A stretch of 64,000 nucleotides of DNA from Macrobrachium rosenbergii. Its lineage: Eukaryota > Arthropoda > Malacostraca > Decapoda > Palaemonidae. The notes beneath the pieces were generated by a model. The model ran no database searches. It saw only the letters and a list, made by a program, of their open reading frames with translations, and was not told where the DNA came from. Below, one piece after another: positions 40,745 through 52,329 of this stretch. The position numbers and the translations under genes are program-made. Location: positions 50,267,798-50,331,797 of the forward strand of contig NC_089755.1 of NCBI RefSeq assembly GCF_040412425.1, read 5' to 3'. Numbering within the stretch: the stretch's first letter is position 1; every line of letters begins with the position of its first letter.

Positions 40745-42341
40745 GACAGTGTTTATCTCCCTGTTTGTTCCTTAAACCCCTTCCGAAGTACGAGTCCGTA
40801 ATAGAAAAATAGGATACCGCTGAAATCCTCGCGAGATGAGGATCATAACCATATACTCCTCCTAACCCGATTTGGGCTCCCAGCGTTGCCCGGAATCCTT
40901 AAAAAAAAAAAAAAAAAAAAACTATAACGCCTTTGCGAGAGAGGTGAAAATTCTTACGTAATTTCTGATTTTTTTTTTTTTCGAGATTCTCGCAGCTTTT
41001 CTATTATAATAATAATAATGATAAATACGAGGAGTTTACAGTTTTCAATCAATCATTCCTACACTTAAACAAATATTCGTTTGCAGTTTTCTTACGTATG
41101 CCAGTCTTAGTTCAGTGATATAAGCTAACGGGAAGCCCAAAGTATAGCTCAAAATTAAAACTAGAATCGATATTAACATTCCAAATAACGGATTATTCCT
41201 CAAATTCTACATATTACATAATAAACAGTAAACAAACAGTGAACGAACAGCTATACAATAGAGTTGAGATCATCTCACCAGGTACCAGTGTTCATAACAG
41301 CTCTGGAACTTTTCTCCCTGATTTGAGCTGCTCTCCGCTTGCCTGGCGGTTCTCTGACGAATGCCGACCTAATGGTGGAATTGTTTTAGTCTATCCCGCA
41401 TTTGTGTCGCTGGGGATTTTGTTATTATTATTATTGTTATTATTGCTGCTGTTGTTATCGATACGTCCACTAACTGGTGAGCTTCTAGAGAATAGAATTA
41501 GTATCACATACGATTAGAAAAAAGAAAAAACCGTTGCGAAAGGAAACAGTTCACGTTAGTGGAAATGGTGATCTATAGGCAGAGCAAAAGCACGAGAAGA
41601 AAGACAGTATTATTAAATAAAAAAGATAAAAAGAAAAAAAACAATTCGTCAGTGAAGGCAACATCCATCTTATGAACCAAAACATGTGAGTTCTTGCCTG
41701 TTATTAATCATAGTGGGGAAAATTTAGATAACTCTGTCATTAACTTTAAGTTTCTACTGACTACGTATTCATAGTTTACCATACTCTTTGCTGATTAAAT
41801 AATTCAACATTACAAGTTAACGTTACGTCCGTAATGTTTATCGATGCCAGAGAGTATATATCTTCTTAATGGAACTTGCAATAAAAAATAAAAAATCCAT
41901 GTTTTAAAACCCTCACAAGACGACAGTCACGTAATTCATACATGACTATAAATAACCTTTATGCCCCACCCACAGTCCCCCACCGCCCAACCCCGTTTTC
42001 TGTATTCAATATTACATCACGAGAAGGATTCACTGAAAGTCTTTCAAAATCCACACGAGTCGATGCTAATCATTTTGCGTTATCTTTAAATCCATGATAA
42101 CCATAAAACATTTAATTTTCTTTTGAATTACATGAAAATAATATCCTGGGGCTTTTTATTTACTTGAGTGGGGGTGCGAGTAATTGCATAATATTCTTAT
42201 GTTTTTGTATACTTGTGGGAGCGTGTGAAATTGCAAATGCCTAAGTATTTTCAGTCTTCACCATGTTAAAGAGATTATAAGTAATCTGCTTAAACAGACA
42301 ACTTTAAAAACTAGCACAAGAAGATTAGGAAGAATATTATG
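40742..42341. other. unassigned sequence with (ATT)n-tailed block
   Basis: 41261-41420 is a complex block ending in TTATTATTATTG triplets (41420-41445), which resembles a retroelement tail. No second copy or promoter boxes seen. Confidence 0.35.
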
Positions 42342-42479
42342 CGAGAATTATGCTAGAAACTTTCGCCTTTCTACGAAAGCTTAGTCTGATGTCGGAATAT
42401 GATACTCTTCATGCAAGAATACTTCTGACATCAGACTAAGCTCTCTTAGAAAGGAGAAAGCTTTTAACATAATTCTTGT

Positions 42480-42547
<68 letters not shown>

Positions 42548-42614
42548 ATATATACACATTCTGACATCAGACTAAGCTCTCTTATAAAAAGGAGAAAGTT
42601 TTTAACATAATTCT

Positions 42615-42617
<3 letters not shown>
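42342..42617. mobile_element. foldback element with an extra direct copy of one arm
   Basis: Arm 1 (42342-42396) and arm 2 (42423-42480) are inverted (CTTAGTCTGATGTC ... GACATCAGACTAAG). A third copy in arm 2 orientation lies at 42560-42617 after an (AT)n array, and another (AT)n array follows it. So the arm-plus-(AT)n unit is duplicated in tandem. Confidence 0.65.
42481..42555. repeat. (AT)n microsatellite
   Basis: Pure to 42540; between two arm copies of the foldback. Confidence 0.97.

Positions 42618-42691
<74 letters not shown>
42618..42691. repeat. (AT)n microsatellite
   Basis: Pure; follows the third arm copy, mirroring the array at 42481. Confidence 0.98.
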
Positions 42692-42693
<2 letters not shown>

Positions 42694-43660
42694 ACAAAAA
42701 AGATGTAGAAAAGACATTATTACCATAATCTATTAACAAAACTCTCAACTACAAGCCAGTGAAATGAAATGTTATGGTAATTCATCTTCATGGTAATCAG
42801 ATCACGAATTGCGCTCACCTACACTCTCTTCTGCCTCCTAATAAACCATAACAAGAAAGCTAAAAATATAACACATTCCATTAAGCAATTCTGCTCACGA
42901 TTTCAAAGTGTATAATAAAATTAAAACATTAAGATGGGAAGCGAGAGAGAGAGATTCGAAGTAAAATTAACTTTACGACCGCTGATGAAAAGAGCATTAA
43001 TTGCTTCTCACACTTTTGTGTCACCACGAGGAAAGAGAAGCGACGCCAGTAGAAGGGGAAGAAAAGGAAGTCATTTTCCAATAAAGTGTTTTACTCTAAC
43101 CGTCGTCCGGTTAAGTTTTTTGCCTCTCGAGATTTTGAAATGTCTCCTCTCGCCTCTTCCTTTTTTTTTTTTCTCTCTCCCTTTTTCCTTTCGTCTTTGA
43201 AACCGAAATTGCCTCTTTTGTTCCTCGGAATTCTTCGGTAATTTCCAGTGTGGAAATTCGTCTCTATAGTCCTGAACGAATGAGTTTACTCTCTTCATTC
43301 CTTAAAGAGAGGAAAAAATTCGTTCTTTACTATCATTATTCACTCTCACCATGTTCCCCTTTATCACTTTCTCTTCGTTTAGCATTTATGCTGAGTTTCA
43401 GGTTCCTGGAGTTTCTATAAGATTTCCGTCTTTAAACGTAACCGTTTGAAGGCTTAGAATACTTTTAAACATGTACAATTTATTTACTCCAACAGTGCCA
43501 AATTCTTGTTAGACCTGTGACAGCTGGATGTGACCCTCATCTTGACGTCATTCCTGTCTATCAGGTTCACTTGTGGATTGTATATATTTCAAATACGAAA
43601 TTTATCTCGTATTTTTACACTTTGTGGCCAAGGTTAAATTTCTATCCTGCCTTTGACCTC

Positions 43661-43663
<3 letters not shown>
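42692..43663. other. unassigned sequence
   Basis: T/C-rich tract at 43140-43195. No gene recognised. Confidence 0.45.

Positions 43664-43729
<66 letters not shown>
43664..43729. repeat. (AT)n microsatellite
   Basis: Pure. Confidence 0.98.
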
Positions 43730-43732
<3 letters not shown>

Positions 43733-43822
43733 TGCTTATGTCACTTAATAGCGTGGGACAATATATTCATCTATGACCAAAATGGCCTTAACTATGCGTA
43801 CGTATGTATGTGTGTATATATG

Positions 43823-43937
<115 letters not shown>

Positions 43938-44180
43938 TTTGAAAACTGTTTTAAAAAAAACTAAAGTCTGAGCACTTTTCATATCTTTTTGCGAGTCAAG
44001 TAATAACATACTTGCAATGCGTAGGAGTACCTTCCCGAGATCGTACAATTAAACTGCATTTTTTACGTATGGCGCTTAATCTATAAAATCAGTAACGTCT
44101 AGGTAATATGACTTCCAATGAGTGTATGTTACCGAAATCCCAAAGTCACTGTCTATATTTTTTTTCCCCTTTTTCTTTCG

Positions 44181-44478
44181 AATTGAATTGAATTGAATAT
44201 AGAATTTAGGCCAAAGGCCAAGTACTTGGATCAACGAGGTCATTCAGCGCTGAAACGGAAATTGACAGTAAAAGTTTGAAAAGCGTAACAGGAGGAAAAC
44301 CTCGCAGCAGTTGCACTATGAATCAACTTTTAGGAGAGGGTAGAAAGTAAGATGGAAGAAAGAGAATATGAAAGGAGGTACAGTAACAGGAACGAAAGGG
44401 GACTGCAGCTACGGGCAGAAGGCAAGCTGCAAAGATACTTAAGTAATGGCTACAGTGCACCGCATGAGGTGCACTTGG
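44181..44478 (-). mobile_element. ~310-bp SINE-like repeat (family A), copy 3
   Basis: Begins with a pentamer run (AATTG)n at 44181-44198, which on the minus strand is a 3' simple-repeat tail. It ends after the GTGCACCGCATGAGGTGCAC palindrome near 44454-44473; the usual CCCCTACGGG terminus is missing. Confidence 0.75.
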
Positions 44479-45749
44479 GGCATTTCTCTTTCTTCCCCGT
44501 TTTCAACAGTCAAACCAGATTTCGAATGTTACCCCTTACATGATGTCCCATTTTCCCTGGGAAGTTTATTCAAGCTTTCCTTGGCTCTAGTCTGGGAATT
44601 AATACAGTTTTGTAGTCCAGGATATACTCATCTTCTTACATGCAGCTTAATCATGGACTTCAAAGTTTCATAAAACGCTAATTGAACGGATAAACGAAAA
44701 TGAGACATCCTTTGTGTATCAAACTCTTCAAAGAAAACTAAGCGTGGCTCTAATTAAAGGGTACTCTTACTTAAAGTGACAATGTAGCAACTCGGCCTTG
44801 TTCCTTCGACGGTTTTGCCAGAGGCACGTCTCCTTTCTTAAAGTAATTCTCTATTGCAGGAGAATTTGTAAGATTATCTAACAAATACCATAAGAGCGTC
44901 GTTCTCCTTAAGTTCACAGTTTACGTGCGTGTACAAAGGAATGACGCAATACGTTCTGACAAAAGATGTTTGTCAGGAATCTTCTCGCTGGCATTCTGAC
45001 AAATTATCCTCTATAACAGGTCCCGTTCATGCTCATATAACAATGATGTATAACCTACATAAACCAGTTACGAAATACGAATAAAATAGCTTGAGAGGAG
45101 CAATGGTTAAGAAAGAGAAAGGAAATACAATAAGGTATAGTACTATGGAAGTGGAAGGATGGTTGGTGTTTATAGTACGAGTTAACTTTAAAACATGGGG
45201 TTCTGCATCTAAAACTTAATGGTCACATATATGCTTACGATATTTTGATCGTAAATATAAATTTCCAAATGTTTAGTAGGAAGAAAACCCTGGTAACTAT
45301 GAGTTTCTATTAATCATAAAGGAAGAAGAACATTTCTGTTAATTCTGTCGAGCTAATTAAAACTGAATGTCAGTGAATGTGACTCCAGTCCCGTTATATC
45401 AAAATTCTTGAAAATGTAATACACATTATAAAGGAGTAACCGCTTGCCAAGAAATAACAATGAGAAAAATGTGAAATTTACTAGATATATATAGCTAAAT
45501 ATTAATGCTCTACTTACTATTATAGCTGTAAAAATGACACTTCACTTTCACCTGGAAAAAACATTCACTCGACTAATCACACTTTGTGCCTTACATCTTT
45601 AGCACCCTCGATGTTACACTACAAATTGCATCATAAGCCTTTTATAGGTTCATGAATATAGGAAATGTTTGGTAGAGGGGTGGATGAAACGTTGCAACAG
45701 AAGGACGTTACTCTCCAGGACGCGTGGGCGTGCGAGCAGGATGAACGTG
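44479..45749. other. unassigned sequence
   Basis: Unique sequence between two SINEs; no gene recognised. Confidence 0.45.
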
Positions 45750-45992
45750 AATTTATTTATTTATGTTATTCAGTAGATGAAATCTATTCATATGGAACAA
45801 GCCCACGGGGCCACTGACTTAAAATTCAAGCTTCCAAAGACTTTGATGGTTTCAGCCTCTCTCCACAGACCCCACATCGCGGCAGTAACTGGTCTGATAC
45901 AGAGCCAGTAATTTTTAATTGGCCTTGGGGAGGCGCGAACTTACAACATCTGAGTGGCAAACGAAGACACTAACCACTATACCAGCGACCCG
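45750..45992 (-). mobile_element. tRNA-derived SINE (family E) with decapod-type tail
   Basis: The minus-strand head has box A TGGTATAGTGGTTAG (about 45970-45984) and a decayed box B (AGTTCGCGCC, about 45933-45943). The body ends with GTGGGCTTGTTCCATATGAA, then a (TAAA)n tail at 45751-45763. I associate this tail with a decapod SINE family, which supports the host assignment. Confidence 0.7.
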
Positions 45993-46109
45993 ACAAATGC
46001 TGCGGAGTTTTATGTAGGGGAGTCAACAGAGTTGTTAATAATCGTTACTTCTACGTAAATGAAGAGCCTGTTGCTGAAGAAGTGTCCTGCACGAAGTTCA
46101 ATTTATCAG

Positions 46110-46334
46110 TCAGAGAATGAACGAGCCAGCACCTATTTATTTTCCGAGACATCCATGTGAGGAAAACAAGTTATCGGTGGGAAAAAAATACGTATAACTT
46201 CACGATATCAGTGATAATAATAAGAAGAATCAGCGGATGAACGAGACAGCACCTATTTTATTTACCGAGACATCCATTTAAGGAGAACAGGTTATCGGTG
46301 GAAAAAAAATACGTATAACTAACAATAATAGTCA

Positions 46335-46350
<16 letters not shown>
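46110..46350. repeat. tandem duplication of ~120 bp, each copy ending in (AAG)n
   Basis: Copy 1 (46110-46229) and copy 2 (46230-46350) share ATGAACGAG-CAGCACCTAT, CCGAGACATCCAT and AAAAAATACGTATAAC. Copy 1 ends in a short AATAAG/AAG run; copy 2 runs into the long (AAG)n at 46335-46397. Confidence 0.7.
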
Positions 46351-46365
<15 letters not shown>

Positions 46366-46397
46366 AAGAAGAAGAAGAAGAAGAAGAAGAAGAAGAG
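46335..46397. repeat. (AAG)n microsatellite
   Basis: About 20 pure AAG triplets at the end of the second copy of the 120-bp duplication. Confidence 0.95.
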
Positions 46398-46749
46398 ATA
46401 CCAGACATGTGAAATGTGAATCTGAAGGAGCCCGGAGAAACTGAAGTGTGGAGTTCGCATCACAAATGAGGAAGTCTTCATGAGCGAGTGAGGAGGGAGG
46501 GACGAGTTAGCTGCTGAGGAGGATCATTAAAGCAAGGAGAAGGGTCTAATGAGCACGTGGACTCCTGCAAGATGTAACCGAAGGGAAAATGTAAAAGCAC
46601 GAGTGAAAATATAACCTCTGAGACGCTTTGGAAAGGAAAGAATTGCTGCATGAATTAAAAAAAAAAAAATTAAGAAAAACTGCAAAGCAGAAAATGTTGG
46701 ATTTCCTTGTTGGAAAAACATTCATTGTGATTTTAGAAAGGATGTTGAT
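46398..46749. other. unassigned purine-rich sequence
   Basis: Plus strand A/G-rich; nothing recognised. Confidence 0.4.
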
Positions 46750-46940
<191 letters not shown>

Positions 46941-47074
46941 GGGTGTGGTAATAAACAATTATTAGAATTATTCGTGTATGACAGTTTGTACAAAATATTC
47001 TTGATACTTGGGAGCCCTTACCCGCTTCCACGAAGTTTATCCCGAAGTGTACAAATTGAAATTCATAAAGGCTT

Positions 47075-47077
<3 letters not shown>

Positions 47078-47150
<73 letters not shown>
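47078..47150. repeat. (AT)n(AC)4 microsatellite
   Basis: Pure (AT)n to 47142, then ACACACAC. Confidence 0.98.
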
Positions 47151-47151
<1 letters not shown>

Positions 47152-47509
47152 AATCATTAATCTGATTACTTCAGTGCAGCTACATAAATTCGCCGATGTC
47201 AGAGCGCGGAGGAATTTACAGTACGTAAAAATCAGAAAACACGTACAACTTGTAACTCTCTCTCAGCAAATTACTTCGCAGGAAACAACTTCATGTCTTT
47301 AACAAAGAGTAATTCCATTCTAATAACATCTGAACATGACTAGCATTCCATCAAGCATCTGTTTAAAGAGCCAGCGCAAAAATACTCCGAAGAATGGTGA
47401 TTTTTTAAAGCCGAAATGAAAATGGGAACAGCATATGAACGTCTGAGAGCAATGGGGAATTCCTTTGACGACGAATTTTTCTCAAATTTCCAAGAGAGTA
47501 GAAAAATGA
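47151..47509. other. unassigned sequence
   Basis: Nothing recognised. Confidence 0.45.
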
Positions 47510-47641
47510 GTAATAATAAAATTCACAGATTTTCAGAGGCCTGGGTGACAAAGGCTTCAGAACGAGAGGGATTTTCACAAAAATCTGAATATATTTCCAA
47601 AGAAAAAGTGGGAGTCATAAAATCCACAGATTAGCAGGTTT

Positions 47642-47718
<77 letters not shown>

Positions 47719-47774
47719 TTCCCGAAATTCCTGACAAAATGGGAAAATAAAAGTGGTAAAAGAAACTCACAGAC

Positions 47775-47843
<69 letters not shown>

Positions 47844-47911
47844 CTCAAAAATTCTTAAGAAAACGGGGAAAATAAGAATAAAGCAAAAATAAATCAAACA
47901 AATTCACAGAC

Positions 47912-47973
<62 letters not shown>

Positions 47974-47975
47974 AT
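47510..47975. repeat. three-fold segmental repeat carrying (GA)n arrays
   Basis: Each unit has a flank ending in CACAGA(CCT) and then a (GA)n tract (47643-47715, 47776-47839, 47913-47972). The flanks share TCACAGACCTGAGAG and related TTTTCC-AAATTC, ACGGGGAAAATAA / ATGGGAAAATAA words. Confidence 0.75.
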
Positions 47976-48097
47976 AATGAACTTGACAGAGATTTAGTTC
48001 ATCTGGTTATCACCCAGGATAAAGTTTATTGCCAAGAGAAAAGGCCAAATCAAGACACATGAAAAGTGCAATGGAGTCGAAGGAAGTAAGTTAATGT

Positions 48098-48222
<125 letters not shown>

Positions 48223-48498
48223 TACACAAACGTTAACCATTCATATGAAGTATCTTGAAATTCAAGTCAAAACAGTCCTTATTTTCATACCTTGAACAAT
48301 ACTTCCTATATTTTCTCAAGAAAACCTCTGCCAAAAAGAAAAAGCAATACTGGTCCGCAGTGGCAATGAAATTTCGGACCGGTTCTGAAATCTCCGGTCA
48401 GAAATGCAAGAAGCATGTTCCCGTCTAAGTAACATTAGCATAAAAGTAGTAGGAGCAGAGAGGAGGAGCCAACCTTAGAAGTAAAGAGAATGCATTGG

Positions 48499-48502
<4 letters not shown>

Positions 48503-48576
<74 letters not shown>
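48503..48576. repeat. (CT)n microsatellite
   Basis: Pure, about 36 dinucleotides. Confidence 0.98.
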
Positions 48577-48579
<3 letters not shown>

Positions 48580-48837
48580 GACAATGCCTTGAGAGGTGTT
48601 CTATTCAGACACCTGAAATTTAAGCTTAAACCCAGCCAGGGAGTTCTTTCGAAGTCTCCTCATGGAAAAAGAGGGGAGAAGGCATTGTGAAGAAATTACA
48701 CTTTGAAATATGGAGAAATATAGTTAATGTTCTGGTAGAGAAAACTTGCGGTGCGTTCCCTTGGTTTGAAATTACAATAAACTTTCTTTTCTTGTTCTAA
48801 TTTATAAATGTTGTCTTGTCAGAGTAAAACTCCCAAG

Positions 48838-49036
48838 AGCCGCTGGGATTTACACCCACTCACCTGGATTTTATTCTTGTAAATTTCTGAAGACTCGATG
48901 TAAACACTTTTTTTTTTCTCTCTTTGAAGATTATAATAACTACTCTTAAGAGAGGGAAAATAGTGTTTACATCGAGCCTTCAAAAATTTACAAGAATAAA
49001 ATCCAGCTGAGTGGGTGGGTGTAAATCCTACCGGCT
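48838..49036. mobile_element. foldback element, arms ~70 bp, spacer ~55 bp
   Basis: Arms 48838-48907 and 48963-49036 are inverted: CTGGATTTTATTCTTGTAAA versus TTTACAAGAATAAAATCCAG, and CTCGATGTAAACAC versus GTGTTTACATCGAG. No coding content. Confidence 0.7.
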
Positions 49037-49626
49037 ATTTCACATTTGTTTGTTCCTGCAAAATCCTTATTCTGCTCTTGGATACAGAATATCGGCTGTT
49101 CATTAAAAAAAAGAAAAAAAAAAGACATTGCAAAGTTCCTTTATCCTTATTTGAAGTTAAAATTTCTAGGACTTATTATCTGGTTTCCTTGGTGGTGATA
49201 TTTTCACCATATATCCCCTCAGAAAGATCATTTATTTAGATCTATCTATATTTATTTATCTATTACTCCTTGTATAAGAACTTTTATGATCGCTAACCGT
49301 CTTGGGAAACACATCAAAATGAAGAAGAAGGTTGTTTGAATAAGAGGGATATTAATAACTGAAATGATAAATGGAAATGGAAAAAGGGGGTAACTTAATC
49401 TGAACCCTTCGAAAATCATGGAATCTCCCGAGACCCAACCAGAATTCGCAGCTCTCATGAACCAGTCGGATGCTAAATTCAATTTTCTGTTTTTGGTCTT
49501 CTTCCCAGAGGACACTTTTTTGAACATACGTTTTGCAAGTTCATGTAAAAATCCGAGGGGAAAAATTATTAACTGGGTACAAACTAATAATGAAAACGTG
49601 CTATATACCTGAGACTAAGGCGGCCA
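49037..49626. other. unassigned AT-rich sequence
   Basis: Ends in the target-site copy of SINE B. No gene recognised. Confidence 0.45.
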
Positions 49627-49642
49627 TTTTTGAAGAAAATGG

Positions 49643-49921
49643 GTTCCTCGTTGGACGAGTCAGTAGAGTTCTCGGCTAGCACTCTGCTAGGCCCGAGTTC
49701 GAGTCTCCGGCCGGCCAATGAAGAATTAGAGGAATTTATTTCTGGTGATAGAAATTTATTTCTCGCTATAATGTGGTTCGGATTCCACAATAAGCTGTAG
49801 GTCCCTTTGCTAGGTAACCAATTGGTTCTTAGCCACGTAAAATAAGTCTAATCCTTCGGGCCAGCCCTAGGAGAGCTGTAAATTAGCTCAGTGGTCTGGT
49901 TAAACTAAGGTATACTTTTTT
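49643..49921 (+). mobile_element. tRNA-derived SINE (family B), full-length copy 1
   Basis: The head carries pol III promoter-like boxes: a box A-like TGGACGAGTCAG near 49652 and a box B-like GAGTTCGAGTCTCC near 49696. A tRNA-unrelated body follows, then a T-rich end. Exact 16-bp flanking repeats (TTTTTGAAGAAAATGG, ending 49642 and again 49937) are a target-site duplication. High identity to the copy at 51732. A SINE has no protein; mobilisation would depend on a LINE. Confidence 0.85.
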
Positions 49922-49937
49922 TTTTTGAAGAAAATGG

Positions 49938-50670
49938 AATATGAATAAATACACATTAATAGTTTAAGCGGGCCCTTATTTCCCTGGTACTGCAGCTCTA
50001 TTGCCAAAACGATCTTTGTTCCTCAAATGGTCGGGAGTTGTATCCTGAGGCAATTGGAGAAAAACTTCAACATTTTTATTCCTTGTTTTGTTCATTCAGA
50101 ATTCCTCCGAATGCCCGTGTGTTGTCGACTCAGCGTTAAGTGAATCATACACTGATGCAGTTTAAGTGAATTACACGCTGATGCAGTTAAGAGTCAGCCG
50201 TATAAGGAGACGGGAAAACTCGACGATAAAAGGCTAGACAGATAACATGATAAAACATAAAAAGCCAAGAAAATTAATTAGTTCAGATATTCCTTCATTT
50301 ATAAACACCTTTACCGGTTAGTATTTGCATCTTTTAAAATTAAAAATATCAAAGAAATAATGACAGACTTCATTAATATGATGTATTCTTTTTTTTTTTG
50401 GTAATCCTAAACTAATCACACGATAAAACAAGATGATGAAAAAACCAAGCCACGTATAATTCATTTATGAATATTGATATTACATCACCAAATCTAAAGA
50501 AGGAGAGAACGTAGGGAGAAAAACTCGAACATAATACAATTAAAAGTAAAATATACGGCTGATTATTAGAGCTGTAAAGCGAAAAAAAAACAAAAAACCT
50601 TCAGTAACAAAGTGACGACATCAAACGCAAGTTACTAATTCAATAAGTTACTAATTCAATAAGAAACGGA
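49938..50670. other. unassigned AT-rich sequence
   Basis: A short direct repeat (TTAAGTGAAT-TACAC-CTGATGCAG) lies at 50140-50188. Otherwise nothing. Confidence 0.45.
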
Positions 50671-50686
50671 AGGGGGGGGGGGGGGC
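50671..50686. repeat. poly(G) run
   Basis: About 14 consecutive G; an unusually long homopolymer for the window. Confidence 0.9.
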
Positions 50687-50719
50687 GCAGACGAATCCTG
50701 GAACCGACAACAACGATCT

Positions 50720-50721
50720 TA

Positions 50722-50752
<31 letters not shown>

Positions 50753-50870
50753 AAGAAGAAGAAAGAAGGAAATGGAGGGGGAAGAGAGCAGCAGTGATTT
50801 TTAAAGAAGAAGAAGGAGAAGAAGATGAAGAAGAAGACGAAGAAGAAGAAGGAGAAGATGAAGTAGGGAG
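50720..50870. repeat. (GAA)n and GAA/GAT-rich tracts
   Basis: Pure (GAA)n at 50722-50761, a GGA-rich break, then an imperfect GAA/GAC/GAT stretch at 50800-50862. It encodes poly-Glu/Asp on plus and poly-Ser on minus; taken as simple sequence. Confidence 0.85.
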
Positions 50871-50997
50871 AACTAGAAAACGGCCACGCCACTTGATGGG
50901 ACTGACATTCCCTGGAAAAAAAGTAAAGGGTGAAGGATCGATGGCCGAGCGACCGCCACGACAAGATGTGGACAATAAAATGCTCTTCGATTTAAAG

Positions 50998-51016
50998 TGG
51001 GGAGGGGGAGGGGGAG

Positions 51017-51077
<61 letters not shown>
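50998..51077. repeat. (GGGGGA)n leading into (GA)n
   Basis: Four G-runs of at least four (50998-51018) separated by single A, then (GA)n to 51076: a textbook G-quadruplex pattern beside polypurine. Confidence 0.95.
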
Positions 51078-51080
<3 letters not shown>

Positions 51081-51139
51081 CTTGTTTAGTATTTAATCTT
51101 CATAGATTGCTAGCAATCGCAAGTAGTAATTGTAAAGGT

Positions 51140-51141
<2 letters not shown>

Positions 51142-51227
<86 letters not shown>
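51142..51227. repeat. (AT)n(GT)n microsatellite
   Basis: (AT)n to 51213, (GT)7 to 51227; at the edge of the RT fossil. Confidence 0.98.
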
Positions 51228-51254
51228 ACTTTAAATTATGCGGAAAAGAACGCG

Positions 51255-51716
51255 GAAGGTGTACTCTCTAATATCTTCTCTTCTAGATCAACTATAGCTC
51301 CTCACTAGACAGAACTAAAAGTAAGAAAGATCCAAGAAATCTAACCTGTGGAACACCAAATAGGATAGCTTTAATTTAGGCTCATTTGGAATAGAATCGA
51401 CGACTCTCTATTGCCTGTTGCCAATTGTGAACAAAGTTAAATTTGCAGCCTCCGACAACCGAGATTTAAAGTTTATAGAAAAGGACCTTGTACAAATGTG
51501 AACTCAATGTAATTATCAAAGTTACCTGTAGTATTTCATCTAAATGAGCATCACAGGTACGTCACTGTCTCCTGTAGACCTACTGACTGTCAGGGATGAA
51601 GGTTAGCTTAGATTTGAAGTAGTTGTGAACGGGTTTAAAGATCTCCTTGTCGACAATCTTGTAGGCCACCGGATGGATAAGAGGTATTAGTCTGTAATTG
51701 CTCCAAGCAGCATATA
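51255..51716 (-). mobile_element. LINE fossil: reverse-transcriptase domain, interrupted by a SINE
   Basis: Minus-strand translation contains AWSNYRLIPLIHPVAYKIVD followed by a KEIF-like run, matching the N-terminal RT signature (NYRPISLLPV..KI.EK). Further on come a degraded LDEIL-like segment and FGVPQVRFLGSFLL, matching the conserved GVPQGSILGPLLF block. The catalytic YADD region is not seen. Multiple in-frame stops and frameshifts make it non-functional. The element continues on the far side of the SINE at 51732-52012 (52013-52250), where I see no firm domain. Confidence 0.6.
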
Positions 51717-51731
51717 TTCAGGCCTTTAGAA

Positions 51732-52012
51732 GTTCCTCGTTGGACGAGTCGGTAGAGTTCTCGGCTAGCACTCTGCTAGGCCCGAGTTCGAGTCTCCGAC
51801 CGGCCAATGAAGAATTAGAAGAATTTATTTCTGGTGATAGAAATTCATTTCTCGCTATAATGTGGTTCGGATTCCACAATAAGCTGTAGGTCGCGTTGCT
51901 TGATAACCAAATGGTTCTTAGCCACGTGAAATAAGTCTAATCCTTCGGGCCAGCCCTAGGAGAGCTGTTAATCTGCTCAGTGGTCTGGTTAAACTAAGGT
52001 ATGCTTAACTGT
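51732..52012 (+). mobile_element. tRNA-derived SINE (family B), full-length copy 2
   Basis: Near-identical to 49643-49921, including box A (TGGACGAGTCGG) and box B. It is flanked by a 15-bp target-site duplication with one mismatch: TTCAGGCCTTTAGAA at 51717-51731 and TTCAGACCTTTAGAA at 52013-52027. It sits inside a minus-strand LINE fossil, so it is younger than that insertion. Confidence 0.85.
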
Positions 52013-52251
52013 TTCAGACCTTTAGAACAGCAGTGAATCATATTCGCTCGTCTGGAGAATGCTGCTCAGAAAAGAAAAATGTTGGAATGCTGAATTTGAG
52101 CGAAAAGACCACAGATATATTCGAGCAGAATATGGAAACCTTCCTCTGGAACTTTTCCACAAAAATAGCCGGGTCATTCTCAGGATCTAACTATTTAATG
52201 ACCAATAAATGATAGGTAGTTTTGATGAGAAGTAGCTCAGAAGGACAGGCA

Positions 52252-52253
<2 letters not shown>

Positions 52254-52323
<70 letters not shown>

Positions 52324-52329
52324 AGAGAG
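52254..52329. repeat. (GA)n microsatellite
   Basis: Pure to 52314, then GCGAGCGAGAGAG. Confidence 0.97.

Noticed and set aside
41239..41517. 92-codon ORF with a poly-Leu stretch resembling a membrane segment
   Set aside because: The Leu run is a translation of TTATTATTG triplets; more likely a retroelement-like tail than a protein.
50640..50975. Poly-Ser and poly-Glu ORFs on opposite strands
   Set aside because: Translations of GAA/GAT simple repeats.
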